Counted from the stretch's first letter, positions 36,001 through 45,065 are shown. The stretch: DNA of 48,339 nt from UBA6244 sp041582875 (GCA_041582875.1 JBFHGX010000012.1:1-48339), one strand, 5' to 3'. The notes: generated from the sequence alone by a model not told the origin. Numbers and translations are program-made.

Positions 36001-37011
36001 TTAATTAAAGTTTCTGATGGTATCAACAATGGCTTGAATCACTTCCACAGGTGTATCATAAGGAATATCCGCATTGGACGAAGCAAAAACGAAATGCTTA
36101 TCGTTTTTACGGTTATTTAATATGCGCAGGGTCTTTTCTTTGGCTTTTTCCACCGACATATTGACCAAATCGGGACCATCGATATTTCCCATAAGCACCA
36201 TTTCATCACCAAGAATATATCTTGCCTGATCGAAACTCTCGGTGGGTTCGAGTACAAAAGCAATGACATTGGGCAGTTTAGCGAATTCACCAATAAAGGG
36301 CAGCAATTTACTACCACCATTATGGATAACAACAGGGCCATTCAATTGACCAAAAGCACTTTCGAGATAGGGTAGTAAACTACTGAGAATTTTAGGAGTA
36401 ATGATCATTGGAGTTGTAAAATTTACCGGGACAATCAAAAAAGTAGCCCCTTGTTTAAAAAACTCATTGCCAAGAGACACAAAATGCTTCATGGTAATTT
36501 GCATCATCTGTTCAACAGCTTCAGGACGAAACAATAACGTGTCGATCCATTTTTCAATTCCCATGAGTAACGCCGGAATATCTGCTGGAGAATGGATGGG
36601 ACAGCCGATTGCTTTTGTTTTACCGTAATTTTCATTTAACAGTTGTGTACCCTTTAAAAAGAACTGGATAGGAAAAGATGTGGCTATATTCGGAACCGAC
36701 AAACTTGCAATCTGAGACAAATCGGTAATAATCGGTTTTTTAATGTTAGGGGCATATTTATTAAGAAAAACCAGATCACTCCCAAAAGCCTCGGCCTCAA
36801 TTGGGAAAGAAAATGGTGAAATCAGAATATCAGGGTCGAATTGCTCGACGACACTTTTTTGCCCTTTAAACCATAACTCAGCATCACGGTAATAATCGCG
36901 CGTATTTTGGTTATCAAAGCTAGATCCGTATAACGACAACAGCAAGGTGTATGACGGACAATCTACCTCAGCACCCGTAATTGCAGCCATAACTCTTTCA
37001 TAACTATTCAT
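36001..37011 (-). CDS. MtaA/uroporphyrinogen decarboxylase-fold protein without zinc cysteines
   Basis: The 336-residue protein has the UroD/MtaA TIM-barrel signature: MNSYERVMAAITGAEVDCPS (the usual start), GCPIHSPADIPALLMG (about 137-152) and VVIHNGGSKLLP (His230). In MtaA/MtbA-type methylcobamide:CoM methyltransferases this position is H-x-C with zinc; here it is His230-Asn231-Gly232-Gly233, and the C-terminal cysteine is replaced in FASSNADIPYDTP. The UroD N-terminal RQAGR motif is also absent. It is thus neither clearly a UroD nor a zinc methyltransferase and may bind a corrinoid or methyl compound without the usual chemistry. It lies 25 bp after the corrinoid protein gene and 6 bp before the DUF1638 gene. 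Confidence 0.82.
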   Translation of the reverse strand: MNSYERVMAAITGAEVDCPSYTLLLSLYGSSFDNQNTRDYYRDAELWFKGQKSVVEQFDPDILISPFSFPIEAEAFGSDLVFLNKYAPNIKKPIITDLSQIASLSVPNIATSFPIQFFLKGTQLLNENYGKTKAIGCPIHSPADIPALLMGIEKWIDTLLFRPEAVEQMMQITMKHFVSLGNEFFKQGATFLIVPVNFTTPMIITPKILSSLLPYLESAFGQLNGPVVIHNGGSKLLPFIGEFAKLPNVIAFVLEPTESFDQARYILGDEMVLMGNIDGPDLVNMSVEKAKEKTLRILNNRKNDKHFVFASSNADIPYDTPVEVIQAIVDTIRNFN

Positions 37012-37036
37012 CGGTAAGGTGTTTTAAATAAATTAT

Positions 37037-37690
37037 TTACAATTTTAACAATGAATCGAACAAATCGGGTGCATCAATAGCCGTATCAGCAGTTCCATCA
37101 CCTCCAACTTCATTAACCAACTCAGGCCGGAGTTTAAAAATTGCTCCTCCAACGGCCAATTTTATTTTTCCTGACAAGGCATTTTTATCGAGTTCACGCC
37201 TGATTTTGATAATATTTTTGGCTGTAGTGAACATCATAGATGAAACAGCTATGATATCCGCTTGCTCAGCCATGGCCTTTTCAACAAATACTTCCGCCAT
37301 TACATCAGTTCCCAGATCAAAGACCTTCCAACCCGATGATTGGGCATAAATATTTACTAATCGTCGTCCTAGTGGATGAAAATCATCTTCAACATTGCCA
37401 AGAATAATGGTACCTTTAGGTTGACTTGGGAGGCTTGCAAATTGTGGATCTTTTGATGCCAGCATATAAAATTCTTCAGCCACTTTTCCGCTAATATAGC
37501 CATGAGCAAGCGAAAGCTTACCTTGCATCCATAATTTGCCCCAAGTAACCAACATGGGCTCCAAGACATCAAATATTACCTCCCTAAAACCACGTTCTTT
37601 GGCCCAATCGGCTAGCAAATCAACAGCTTTATCTTTTTCACCTTCACTAATTAAGTAGGCGATCAAATCTTGTTTCTTACTTTTATCCAT
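37037..37690 (-). CDS. Corrinoid (B12-binding) protein, MtbC/MtmC-like
   Basis: The 217-residue protein has two parts: a helical cap (about 1-85, KDKAVDLLADWAKERG and MQGKLSLAHGYISGKVAEEF) and a Rossmann-like B12-binding domain. The cobalt-ligand motif D-x-H-x-x-G is Asp103-Phe-His105-Pro-Leu-Gly108 in EDDFHPLGRR, followed by ISVSSMMFTT and AVGGAIF, the two corrinoid-binding loops. Such proteins carry methyl groups between methyltransferases. The frame extends to a TTG at 37702, but the ATG at 37690 is preferred. It is the first gene of the corrinoid/MtaA-like/DUF1638/kinase run. Confidence 0.88.
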   Translation of the reverse strand: MDKSKKQDLIAYLISEGEKDKAVDLLADWAKERGFREVIFDVLEPMLVTWGKLWMQGKLSLAHGYISGKVAEEFYMLASKDPQFASLPSQPKGTIILGNVEDDFHPLGRRLVNIYAQSSGWKVFDLGTDVMAEVFVEKAMAEQADIIAVSSMMFTTAKNIIKIRRELDKNALSGKIKLAVGGAIFKLRPELVNEVGGDGTADTAIDAPDLFDSLLKL

Positions 37691-38016
37691 GGCTACTTTC
37701 AAACTGATTTAACAATAAACAATAATGTGCTTTGGTTATATTGAACGCTAATCTTGGGGCGTCGGCTAAATTTCCAAGCTGCAATATACTAAAATTAAAA
37801 CAATTATAATAATTTCTTAATAAATATTCTCTGAAATAAAACAGGTTATTAATGGCGAATCGAGTATAAGGATTAAAGTTTTGGAAAAGAATGAAGACGG
37901 AAGGCGGAAGATGGAATAATATCAAGTGTTTAACACCGAATATTGAACGCTGAATGCTGGATGTCGGAAAATGGTCGATTCTATAAGTTGATGCTCTTTT
38001 GTTGGGTCAATGAAGG
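37691..38016. other. 326-bp intergenic region
   Basis: This is the leader of the corrinoid operon (minus strand). I see no cobalamin riboswitch: the B12-box-like GCCACTG or its complement is absent. The distal part (37919-37970) holds a GAACGCTGAATG repeat (37945-37956), the same core found at 32741, 45216 and 45785. No clear promoter was found. Confidence 0.5.
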
Positions 38017-38712
38017 TTAATTTTTCACTTTAATAAAGCCTTTGATGGCTATTCCGAGCTCCATGGAATAAAATGTATTTCCCAGAGCAGCGTAGAATTG
38101 ACTATAGTCTGAATAATTGATGTTGTTGGTGAAATAAAGCACCACAAAACCGCCCATACCTGGAAGCTTTAAATACTTATTGAGGGTAAATCCGACAGTG
38201 AAACCAGCGACATTCTTAGATAAGTAGTCAATTTCTACTCCCTGTTCATCTTTCATATTAAAACTGGTATTCAAATATCCAACATAAGGTTCGATACTAA
38301 AGTTAAGTGGGAAGTTGAAGGTATATCCCAAGGATACATTTATTTTTGAGTATTGTCCGGATACGCCATGCAAATTAGGATCTGTCACAAAAAAATTCAT
38401 CTCCTTGGTGGGCTCGGTGGTCTTTTTACCGATGGGTTTAATAGCCAATCCAAGGTAAAAATCACTATAATATAGGGCAAGAGCATAGGAAGTTCCGCGG
38501 TAATTACCCAAATAATCTTTGGTTGTATTATCGTAATAATTGAGCGACCCACCTAAGCTTAGCTGAATGGCAAATGCCGACAAGCTTTGGGTATATTCAC
38601 GACCATTGCGGTCGATTTTTATTCTGGGAGGTTGTTTTTCCAGTTGCGCAAACGTCATCTGTGAAAAAAGCAATAAGGCCAACAAGGCAATGGTTTTGTT
38701 CATGATATTCAT
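38017..38712 (-). CDS. Outer-membrane beta-barrel protein of unknown function
   Basis: The 231-residue protein has a signal peptide (MNKTIALLALLLFSQMTFAQ) and alternating beta strands with aromatic girdles: FAIQLSLGGSLNYY, SYALALYYSDFYLGLAIK, KINVSLGYTFNFPLNFSIEPYVGY and GFVVLYFTNNINYS. This fits an 8-12-stranded small barrel (opacity/OmpW-like size). The frame extends to a GTG at 38739; the ATG at 38712 (or 38703) gives the signal peptide. It lies 28 bp after the TPR kinase stop and is probably co-transcribed. It lacks a family signature that I recognise. Confidence 0.68.
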   Translation of the reverse strand: MNIMNKTIALLALLLFSQMTFAQLEKQPPRIKIDRNGREYTQSLSAFAIQLSLGGSLNYYDNTTKDYLGNYRGTSYALALYYSDFYLGLAIKPIGKKTTEPTKEMNFFVTDPNLHGVSGQYSKINVSLGYTFNFPLNFSIEPYVGYLNTSFNMKDEQGVEIDYLSKNVAGFTVGFTLNKYLKLPGMGGFVVLYFTNNINYSDYSQFYAALGNTFYSMELGIAIKGFIKVKN

Positions 38713-38740
38713 AATGATTATGTTGCTTACTTGAATCACA

Positions 38741-40837
38741 TTATTTCATTGTTAAAGGCATTGAAAAGCAGAATGAACTCCCTTGTTTTTCAACACTATT
38801 AACCCAAATTTCTCCTCCGTTTTTATTCACAAATTCTTTACACAACAGCAATCCCAAGCCACTACCCTTTTCGTTGGAGGTTCCAACGCGTTGCACATTG
38901 GTTGCCAAATTAAAAAGCCCATCAATAATTTCTGAACTCATTCCTATTCCAACATCGCGCACACATAACTCTGCCATTCCTTTGTTCAGCCTGCCTGAAA
39001 TCCAAATTTCACTATTCTTTTGACTAAACTTAATGGCATTGTTCAATAAATTAGATATGACCACTTTAATGGTTTCTTTGTCCACCCACACTTGCAAATC
39101 ATTGGGAATATTGTGATGTATGCGGAGATTTTTCATAGCTATTGCGGGTTGACTGCCCGACATGGCTTCCTCAACCAACTGATAAAGGAAACAACCCATT
39201 GGCTTTAACAGGATATGTCCGCTTTGCGACCGTGCCCATGTGAGTAAATTTTCGAGTAACGCCAGGGTTGTTTTTGCACTATTCCCCACAACATCGATCA
39301 TCTCTTTTCGCTGAATGTCATTGAGTTGATCATAATCAACCGATAAAATATCAGAAAAGCCAATGATGGCATTAAAAGGACTTTTGAGGTCGTGCGCAAT
39401 AATGGAGAAAAATTTATCCTTGGCCAGATTCAATCTTTGAAGACTTTCTTCGCTAAGACGGAGCTTTTGTATTCCCATCTCGGTGAGCGCTTTCTGCTGC
39501 TGAATAAGCTCATGTTGCTCCTTTAATTTCTTGTTTTTATGCCCCATCCTCAACAAAAAATAAATGATAAAGGTAACGACAACAATCAGTAGCACAATAA
39601 TTCCGATCGCTAATTGGTATCGCCATTGCATTTGCATGGTTGCATTGGATAATTGCTGTTCTTTCAAGGCCAACTCCAGGCCTTTTCGATTGAGTTCAGA
39701 TTTTACTCTTTGTTCCTGGAATTCTTCAAGAATACTTGCTACCCGTTTGGTTTTTAAAGAATCGATGCCATCGATGGCCTTTTGAGAAAGCTCATATGCT
39801 TTTTTAAAGGATCCCAAGTGTGAATAGGCTTGTGCTTGTAATTTATACACCTTAGAAAAATCTTCACTGATACCCACCGAATCGGACAGGGCAAGGCTAT
39901 GTTCAAAATAGCTGATGCTTTCGGCATACCGTTTTTGATTGAACCTCAATTCGCCCAGCTGTCGAAATATACGCGGCTGAACATGAAAACAGTCGTTTTC
40001 AGGACAAACAACCCGGGCAGCATCCATATTGTATTGAGCTGAATCGTATTCTCCGATGGTATTGTAGTAATTGGCCAACGAAAGATACATGTACACTGAC
40101 ACAAAATCGCTTATAACAAGGGGCAACAAGCTATGCACTTGTTTAAAATAGTAAGAAGCTTCGTCGTATTTATGGTATTTCAGCTTTAATGTACCAATAT
40201 TGGCGTATGGAATTATAATGGCATCTGCATCATTATTTAATAACTTTTCTATTTCTATTGTTTTTTCATAGTACTCGAGTGCTTCCTCATAATCATCCAA
40301 ATCCTTGTAGCATGCACCTATGTTATTGAAAATAATCGACAGGCTTACCGTATCGTGCAGTGCTTCTGCCAACTCCAATGCTTTAAGATTGTATTCCAGA
40401 CTTTTAAGCTGACTTGATCCGTAGGATGCAATAAAACTTAGTCCCCTGTAACAATCCAGCATATTTACTGAATCACTCAATTTGGAAGACAGGTCCAATG
40501 CCAGATGATAATTCTCAATGGACCGTTTGACTTCCCCATTTTGAACGGAGCCTCTGGCGATATATAAATAAGCTACAGCCAACCCTTCATGGTATTCGAT
40601 TTTTTGAGCAAGATGCATTGCTTTTTCGCTATAAAACAACGAACTATCGGTATTGAGTCCCCCAAACAAATAGGCAATTTCACAGTAGTTCATCACCAAT
40701 TGTTCTTGGTTTGATTCGGTAAGGTTATGGGTTTTAATGGAATCTATTTGATGTTGCTCTTGGGCGAAAGACAATTCAACACCAAGAAATAAAAACAGAG
40801 CAATGAAGAATAAAATAAACTGAGATGTTATCTGCAT
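38741..40837 (-). CDS. TPR-containing sensor histidine kinase
   Basis: The 698-residue sensor kinase has a signal peptide (FLFLGVELSFAQ) and then a periplasmic array of tetratricopeptide repeats (about 45-395; for example SIIFNNIGACYKDLDDYEEALEYYEK and LGELRFNQKRYAESISYFEHSL). One membrane helix (about 405-428, YQLAIGIIVLLIVVVTFIIYF) and a coiled coil come next. HisKA contains His482 (FFSIIAHDLKSPFNAIIG), and HATPase_c has VRDVGIGMSSEIIDGLF and KGSGLGLLLCKEF. There is no receiver, so a separate regulator must exist elsewhere. It lies 117 bp after the GH20 gene and may sense envelope or nutrient states linked to the glycan genes (inference). Confidence 0.85.
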   Translation of the reverse strand: MQITSQFILFFIALFLFLGVELSFAQEQHQIDSIKTHNLTESNQEQLVMNYCEIAYLFGGLNTDSSLFYSEKAMHLAQKIEYHEGLAVAYLYIARGSVQNGEVKRSIENYHLALDLSSKLSDSVNMLDCYRGLSFIASYGSSQLKSLEYNLKALELAEALHDTVSLSIIFNNIGACYKDLDDYEEALEYYEKTIEIEKLLNNDADAIIIPYANIGTLKLKYHKYDEASYYFKQVHSLLPLVISDFVSVYMYLSLANYYNTIGEYDSAQYNMDAARVVCPENDCFHVQPRIFRQLGELRFNQKRYAESISYFEHSLALSDSVGISEDFSKVYKLQAQAYSHLGSFKKAYELSQKAIDGIDSLKTKRVASILEEFQEQRVKSELNRKGLELALKEQQLSNATMQMQWRYQLAIGIIVLLIVVVTFIIYFLLRMGHKNKKLKEQHELIQQQKALTEMGIQKLRLSEESLQRLNLAKDKFFSIIAHDLKSPFNAIIGFSDILSVDYDQLNDIQRKEMIDVVGNSAKTTLALLENLLTWARSQSGHILLKPMGCFLYQLVEEAMSGSQPAIAMKNLRIHHNIPNDLQVWVDKETIKVVISNLLNNAIKFSQKNSEIWISGRLNKGMAELCVRDVGIGMSSEIIDGLFNLATNVQRVGTSNEKGSGLGLLLCKEFVNKNGGEIWVNSVEKQGSSFCFSMPLTMK

Positions 40838-40906
40838 AAACTCGGAAATTAATCAGAAGTAAAAATAAGCAAATATTTTTAATTGAGGAAGGTTATGAAA
40901 TTGCAT

Positions 40907-40923
40907 ACGCGTTTAAAACGCGT
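40907..40923. repeat. 17-bp palindrome downstream of the GH20 gene
   Basis: ACGCGTTTaAAACGCGT has perfect 8-bp arms around one central A. It lies between the GH20 stop and the TPR kinase start. It may be part of the same intergenic repeat world as the TTCAAGCG...CGCTTGAA palindromes; a regulatory or terminator role is uncertain. Confidence 0.4.
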
Positions 40924-40954
40924 TCGAGAGAAGTTTTAGAAGTCAGAAGCGAGG

Positions 40955-42610
40955 TTACCTCAAGTCTTTCAGTGTATCTGAAACGGGACAATAGTTGTAT
41001 TCCAAAGCGTCGTAAATCAGAAAATGAGTGGAGAGGCGGTATTGAAAATCGTTCCAGTTTTTATTTGTGGGGGCTGACCAATTGACTTCTGCTAAGGCTG
41101 CCATACGAGGCAAGACCATGTATTCCACCTGTTCAGGTGTTGGGATATATTCGGTCCAGACATTGGCTTGTGCACCCAATATATGTTGTGCTTCTTCAAC
41201 TGACAATTCCTCAGGTACTGGCTCGTAGCCATATACTTTATCCAACGGTGTAAATCCACCAATGGCAAGGGGTTGGGTTTTAGGATCAGCTTGATAATGG
41301 TCGAAATAACAATGCGATCCGGGAGTCATGATGGCGTCATGTCCTTGTTGAGCAGCAGCAATACCACCTTCGGTACCCCGCCACGACATCACTGTAGCAT
41401 TGGGACTAAGACCTCCCTCAAGGATTTCATCCCAACCGATGAGCTTACGTCCATGGCTGTTTAAAAAGGACTCGATCCGGTGAATAAAATAGCTCTGTAA
41501 TTCATGTTCATTCTTCAGGCCTTCCTTTTTCATTAAATCCTGACAGAAACCACTTTCTTCCCAACGTTTTTTAGGGGCTTCATCACCACCAATATGGATA
41601 TAAGTTCCCGGAAACAGCTCCATCACTTCAGCGAGTACATTTTCCAAAAAGACAAAGGTTTCTTCCTTTGGGCAATAAATGTCTTCAAAAACACCCCAGG
41701 TAGTGGCCGCACGAAACGGACCATCGGTGCAAGCCAGTTCAGGATAAGCCGACAAGGCTGCCAAGGAATGCCCGGGCATTTCGATTTCGGGAATGATGGT
41801 TACCATGCGATCGGAGGCATATTGAACAATTTCGCGTACTTCCTCTTGGGTATAAAATCCACCATAGCGTTGACCGTCATAAGTCGGATTGGCACCACCA
41901 GCATGTCCCACCACGGTAGAATCGCGGTAAGCACCAATTTCAGTTAGTTTGGGATATTGTTTGATTTCGATACGCCATCCTTGATCCTCTGTAAGATGCC
42001 AATGAAAGGTATTGAATTTGTAGGTAGCCAACAGATCGATGTATTTCTTAATAAACGCCACCGGAAACATATGCCGGCAGACATCTAAATGCATTCCCCG
42101 GTATGGGAAGCGGGGCTCATCGGTAATTTGAATCCCTTGAACTTGCAACTCATCCACAATTTTGTTCTCATAAAAGGCAAGGGGAAACAGCTGCAATAAC
42201 GACTGAACACCATAGAACAATCCCTCAGGTTGGTTGGCATGGATTTCAATCCCTCGCCGGCGTACCTGAAGCCGATACCCTTCGCTATTGAGGTCGGAAC
42301 AAGTTTCATCCAAGAACAAAACAATATCCTGATCGTCATATTCCACAACTTCTTTACTGATCACCTCCATGGTAATAGGCGTAAATTGCTGAACCGTTTG
42401 CGATAAGTAATCAGCCACTTGAACCACTTCTTTCTGGTTTGAACAAACAATTTTAGTATCACCGTTGATGGTAAAAACACCTTTATGAAATTCCTGTTGG
42501 AGCGGAACAGGAATGATAGAATTATTCATGGTTTTGGGAGATTGCTGACAAGATAAAAGAGTCAATAACACACCTGACAACAAAAGGTTGAAAAAGGACG
42601 ATGTTTTCAT
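40955..42610 (-). CDS. GH20 beta-N-acetylhexosaminidase, lipoprotein
   Basis: The 551-residue exo-enzyme removes terminal beta-linked GlcNAc or GalNAc. The signal peptide ends in a lipobox (LTLLSC), suggesting membrane anchoring. An N-terminal GH20b domain (about 30-165) precedes the catalytic barrel. The catalytic pair is Asp343-Glu344 in HIGGDEAPKKRWEE, the GH20 motif with Asp stabilising the acetamido group. HWHLTEDQGWRIEIK (about 205-220) is also family typical, and NVWTEYIP is near the C-terminus. It is the third gene of a transporter/asparaginase/hexosaminidase run, 10 bp after the asparaginase. N-glycan or chitin oligomers are likely substrates. Confidence 0.92.
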   Translation of the reverse strand: MKTSSFFNLLLSGVLLTLLSCQQSPKTMNNSIIPVPLQQEFHKGVFTINGDTKIVCSNQKEVVQVADYLSQTVQQFTPITMEVISKEVVEYDDQDIVLFLDETCSDLNSEGYRLQVRRRGIEIHANQPEGLFYGVQSLLQLFPLAFYENKIVDELQVQGIQITDEPRFPYRGMHLDVCRHMFPVAFIKKYIDLLATYKFNTFHWHLTEDQGWRIEIKQYPKLTEIGAYRDSTVVGHAGGANPTYDGQRYGGFYTQEEVREIVQYASDRMVTIIPEIEMPGHSLAALSAYPELACTDGPFRAATTWGVFEDIYCPKEETFVFLENVLAEVMELFPGTYIHIGGDEAPKKRWEESGFCQDLMKKEGLKNEHELQSYFIHRIESFLNSHGRKLIGWDEILEGGLSPNATVMSWRGTEGGIAAAQQGHDAIMTPGSHCYFDHYQADPKTQPLAIGGFTPLDKVYGYEPVPEELSVEEAQHILGAQANVWTEYIPTPEQVEYMVLPRMAALAEVNWSAPTNKNWNDFQYRLSTHFLIYDALEYNYCPVSDTLKDLR

Positions 42611-42620
42611 GTTTTAGATT

Positions 42621-43634
42621 TTATAAAAAATACGATGAACTATCCAGCAATTGATTTTTATCCTGATGGTATAAAGCATAATTGAAACCCGGCACGAGAC
42701 TATAGGCACCTATTTCTCCTTTTTTATTGATGGCGATATAACCCACCTGCATCATGCCCCCTTTAACTTGCTCGATATTTTTATTTTTCTGCACCACACG
42801 TCGAACGGCCTCTTCACAAGCTTCTTGCGGACTTCGCCCCTGCCGCATGAGTTCCACCACCAGAAATGAGCCCAATGTTTTCATCATGAACTCCCCCATA
42901 CCTGTTGCCGTTGCGGCACCAACCTCATTGTCGACAAACAAACCCGCTCCAATGATGGGAGAATCGCCCACACGACCATGCATTTTAAAGGGCATGCCAC
43001 TGGTAGTACAAGCACCTGCGAGATCGCCATTTTTATCAACCGCAATCAAGCCAATGGTATCGTGGTACCGATTGGGGTCATTTTCCCAATTGGCTTTGGG
43101 TTCATATTTTGCTTCCTTCAACCATTGCTTCCATTCCTTTTCAGCTTCGGGAGTCAAAAGATTTGTCTTCTCGAATCCATTGTCGAGGGCAAACTGAAAT
43201 GCACCCTCACCTGTAAGCATCACATGGGGCGTTTTTTCCATCACCAGTCGTGCGACAGAAATCGGATGGACAATATGTTCCAGACAACTCACCGAACCAG
43301 CATTACCATCGGAACCCATGATACAAGCATCCAAGGTTACAAATCCATCGCGATCGGGCAAACCACCCAATCCAACACTTCTGTTTTCAGGATCAGCTTC
43401 AGGAACACGCACCCCAGCTTCAACGGCATCTAGCACACTACCTCCCTGTTCCAGTTTCTGCATAGCCACCGCATTTGCATCAAGTCCGTGCGACCAGGTG
43501 GATAAAATCACGGGTAATTCATTGGAATTGTCATCCATGTTCAATGGAAAACCATTGGCCTTGATGGCATTGGGAATCATCCCGGCCACGGAAGCCACCG
43601 CTATATTTTGAAGGAATTTTCTGCGATTTTGCAT
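42621..43634 (-). CDS. N4-(beta-N-acetylglucosaminyl)-L-asparaginase (aspartylglucosaminidase-type)
   Basis: The 337-residue Ntn-hydrolase cleaves the GlcNAc-Asn bond of glycoasparagines. The proposed catalytic Thr193 follows HD in RYHDTIGLIAVDKNGDLAGACTTSG, the autocleavage site that yields the alpha and beta chains. GRVGDSPIIGAGLFVDNEVGAATATGMGE is the classic substrate-pocket stretch. The N-terminus MQNRRKFLQNIAVASVAG looks like a Tat or Sec signal (RRKF). It lies between the MFS transporter (51 bp before it) and the GH20 gene (10 bp after it), consistent with N-glycan breakdown. Confidence 0.9.
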   Translation of the reverse strand: MQNRRKFLQNIAVASVAGMIPNAIKANGFPLNMDDNSNELPVILSTWSHGLDANAVAMQKLEQGGSVLDAVEAGVRVPEADPENRSVGLGGLPDRDGFVTLDACIMGSDGNAGSVSCLEHIVHPISVARLVMEKTPHVMLTGEGAFQFALDNGFEKTNLLTPEAEKEWKQWLKEAKYEPKANWENDPNRYHDTIGLIAVDKNGDLAGACTTSGMPFKMHGRVGDSPIIGAGLFVDNEVGAATATGMGEFMMKTLGSFLVVELMRQGRSPQEACEEAVRRVVQKNKNIEQVKGGMMQVGYIAINKKGEIGAYSLVPGFNYALYHQDKNQLLDSSSYFL

Positions 43635-43685
43635 GAAGAAGAGGTTTCTATTTAAAGATCAGAATTATCCATTTTAATTATAAAT

Positions 43686-45065
43686 TTATTTAGCAATTGC
43701 TTCCAGATGATGCTTATAGGGTTTGTAACCGTTGGCACCAAAGAAGGCAATGTATACATAGCTGATCACCGGCACAATGTAAGAAAAGTGAACCGAATAC
43801 ACATCGGCTACATAACCCATCAGCAAAGGTAAGATAGCGCCACCCAGAATCATCATCACCAACAGAGAAGACCCCTGACTTGTATGTTTGCCTAATCCGG
43901 CAATGGAGAGGGTGAAGATATTTGACCACATGATGGAATTAAAAAGACCTATTCCTACGATGGACCACATGGCAATGGCACCGGTATTCACAAGGGCTAC
44001 GACGAGCAAAATGATGTTAATGAGGGCAAAAAGGAACAAGGTGCGGTGCGGCAAGGCTTTACCGGCTTGGAAAGCCATCAAGTTAGCCAACAAGAAAATC
44101 GCATATATAGAAGCATTTGTCCAGTCGGAGACCAGGCCAATCACAACGAATGAGATTACAGCAACGCCTAACATCATGGCTGTTTTAAGCCAGTGGTTAG
44201 TCATTTTACTTAGCGAAATAGCACCCAGGAAACGTCCAATCATCTGACCTCCCCAATAGAAAGCGACAAACTTACTGGCATCGGTTTCGGAGAGTCCGGC
44301 AATTTCGGGAAGTCCTAAATAGTTGATCATCATACTACCGATACTTACTTCGCCACCCACGTACATAAATATGGCAAACATGCCAAAGATGAGTTGTCGG
44401 TAACGCAGTGCACCAAAGCCACCTTCGACTTCCTCTTTATTGGTAAAGCGTGGCAGAGGGGTTAAGCGGATAAAACCGGCCATGAGGAAAAAGATCAGTG
44501 CAAAAAACAGGTAAGGAATTTTTACTGCATCGGCGCCTTGAGATTCTTTAAAGAAGGTGAACACCAGAAATCCACCGATAATGGGTCCTATGGTCGTTCC
44601 CAGCGAGTTAAAGCCCTGGGCCAGGTTGAGGCGGGATGAAGCTGATTCGGGTGAACCCAGAATGGACACATAGGGGTTGGCGGCTATTTGCAGGAGGGTA
44701 AATCCCAGTCCGAGTACGAACAAGGCTCCGAGAAACAATCCGTACACATGATATTGGGCGGCAGGATAAAATAACAAGGCACCAACACCTGAAATTAACA
44801 GACCTAAAACAAGTCCTTTTTTATAGCCAATTTTATTGATGGGGTCGCCCGCTGTAGCGGAAATGATAAAATAGATGACTGAACCAACGAAATAAGCTGT
44901 AAAAAAAGCAAACTGAACCAGCATGGCTTGGGTATGGCTGAGTTCAAAGACACCTTTGAGATAAGGGATCAGGATATCGTTTAATACTGTCATAAATCCC
45001 CATAGGAAAAAGAGGAAAGTCAGGCTAATAAAGGCCGAGGTGTAGTTTTTTGTTTGACCGGACAT
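43686..45065 (-). CDS. FucP/NagP-family sugar MFS transporter
   Basis: The 459-residue protein has about 12 membrane helices. It contains FLFFLWGFMTVLNDILIPYLKGVFELSHTQAMLVQFAFFTAYF, a hallmark of the FucP/GluP/NagP sugar:H+ symporter group, along with ANPYVSILGSPESASSRLNLAQGFNSLGTTIGP and GGQMIGRFLGA. The frame extends to a GTG at 45086; the ATG at 45065 is preferred. It is the first gene of the glycan set, so N-acetylglucosamine or a related amino sugar is the likely substrate (NagP-like), though fucose or other sugars are not excluded. A weak -7 candidate, CATCTTTG (minus strand, 45088-45095), lies 22 bp before the ATG. Confidence 0.85.
   Translation of the reverse strand: MSGQTKNYTSAFISLTFLFFLWGFMTVLNDILIPYLKGVFELSHTQAMLVQFAFFTAYFVGSVIYFIISATAGDPINKIGYKKGLVLGLLISGVGALLFYPAAQYHVYGLFLGALFVLGLGFTLLQIAANPYVSILGSPESASSRLNLAQGFNSLGTTIGPIIGGFLVFTFFKESQGADAVKIPYLFFALIFFLMAGFIRLTPLPRFTNKEEVEGGFGALRYRQLIFGMFAIFMYVGGEVSIGSMMINYLGLPEIAGLSETDASKFVAFYWGGQMIGRFLGAISLSKMTNHWLKTAMMLGVAVISFVVIGLVSDWTNASIYAIFLLANLMAFQAGKALPHRTLFLFALINIILLVVALVNTGAIAMWSIVGIGLFNSIMWSNIFTLSIAGLGKHTSQGSSLLVMMILGGAILPLLMGYVADVYSVHFSYIVPVISYVYIAFFGANGYKPYKHHLEAIAK

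Noticed and set aside
36001..37011. Calling this gene uroporphyrinogen decarboxylase (hemE)
   Set aside because: The UroD N-terminal RQAGR motif is missing and the neighbours are corrinoid-related.
37683..37925. Minus-strand ORF upstream of the corrinoid gene
   Set aside because: It overlaps the corrinoid start in another frame and the repeat patch; there is no coding evidence.
37691..38016. Cobalamin riboswitch before the corrinoid gene
   Set aside because: No B12-box-like GCCACTG or its complement and no clear multi-stem fold was seen.
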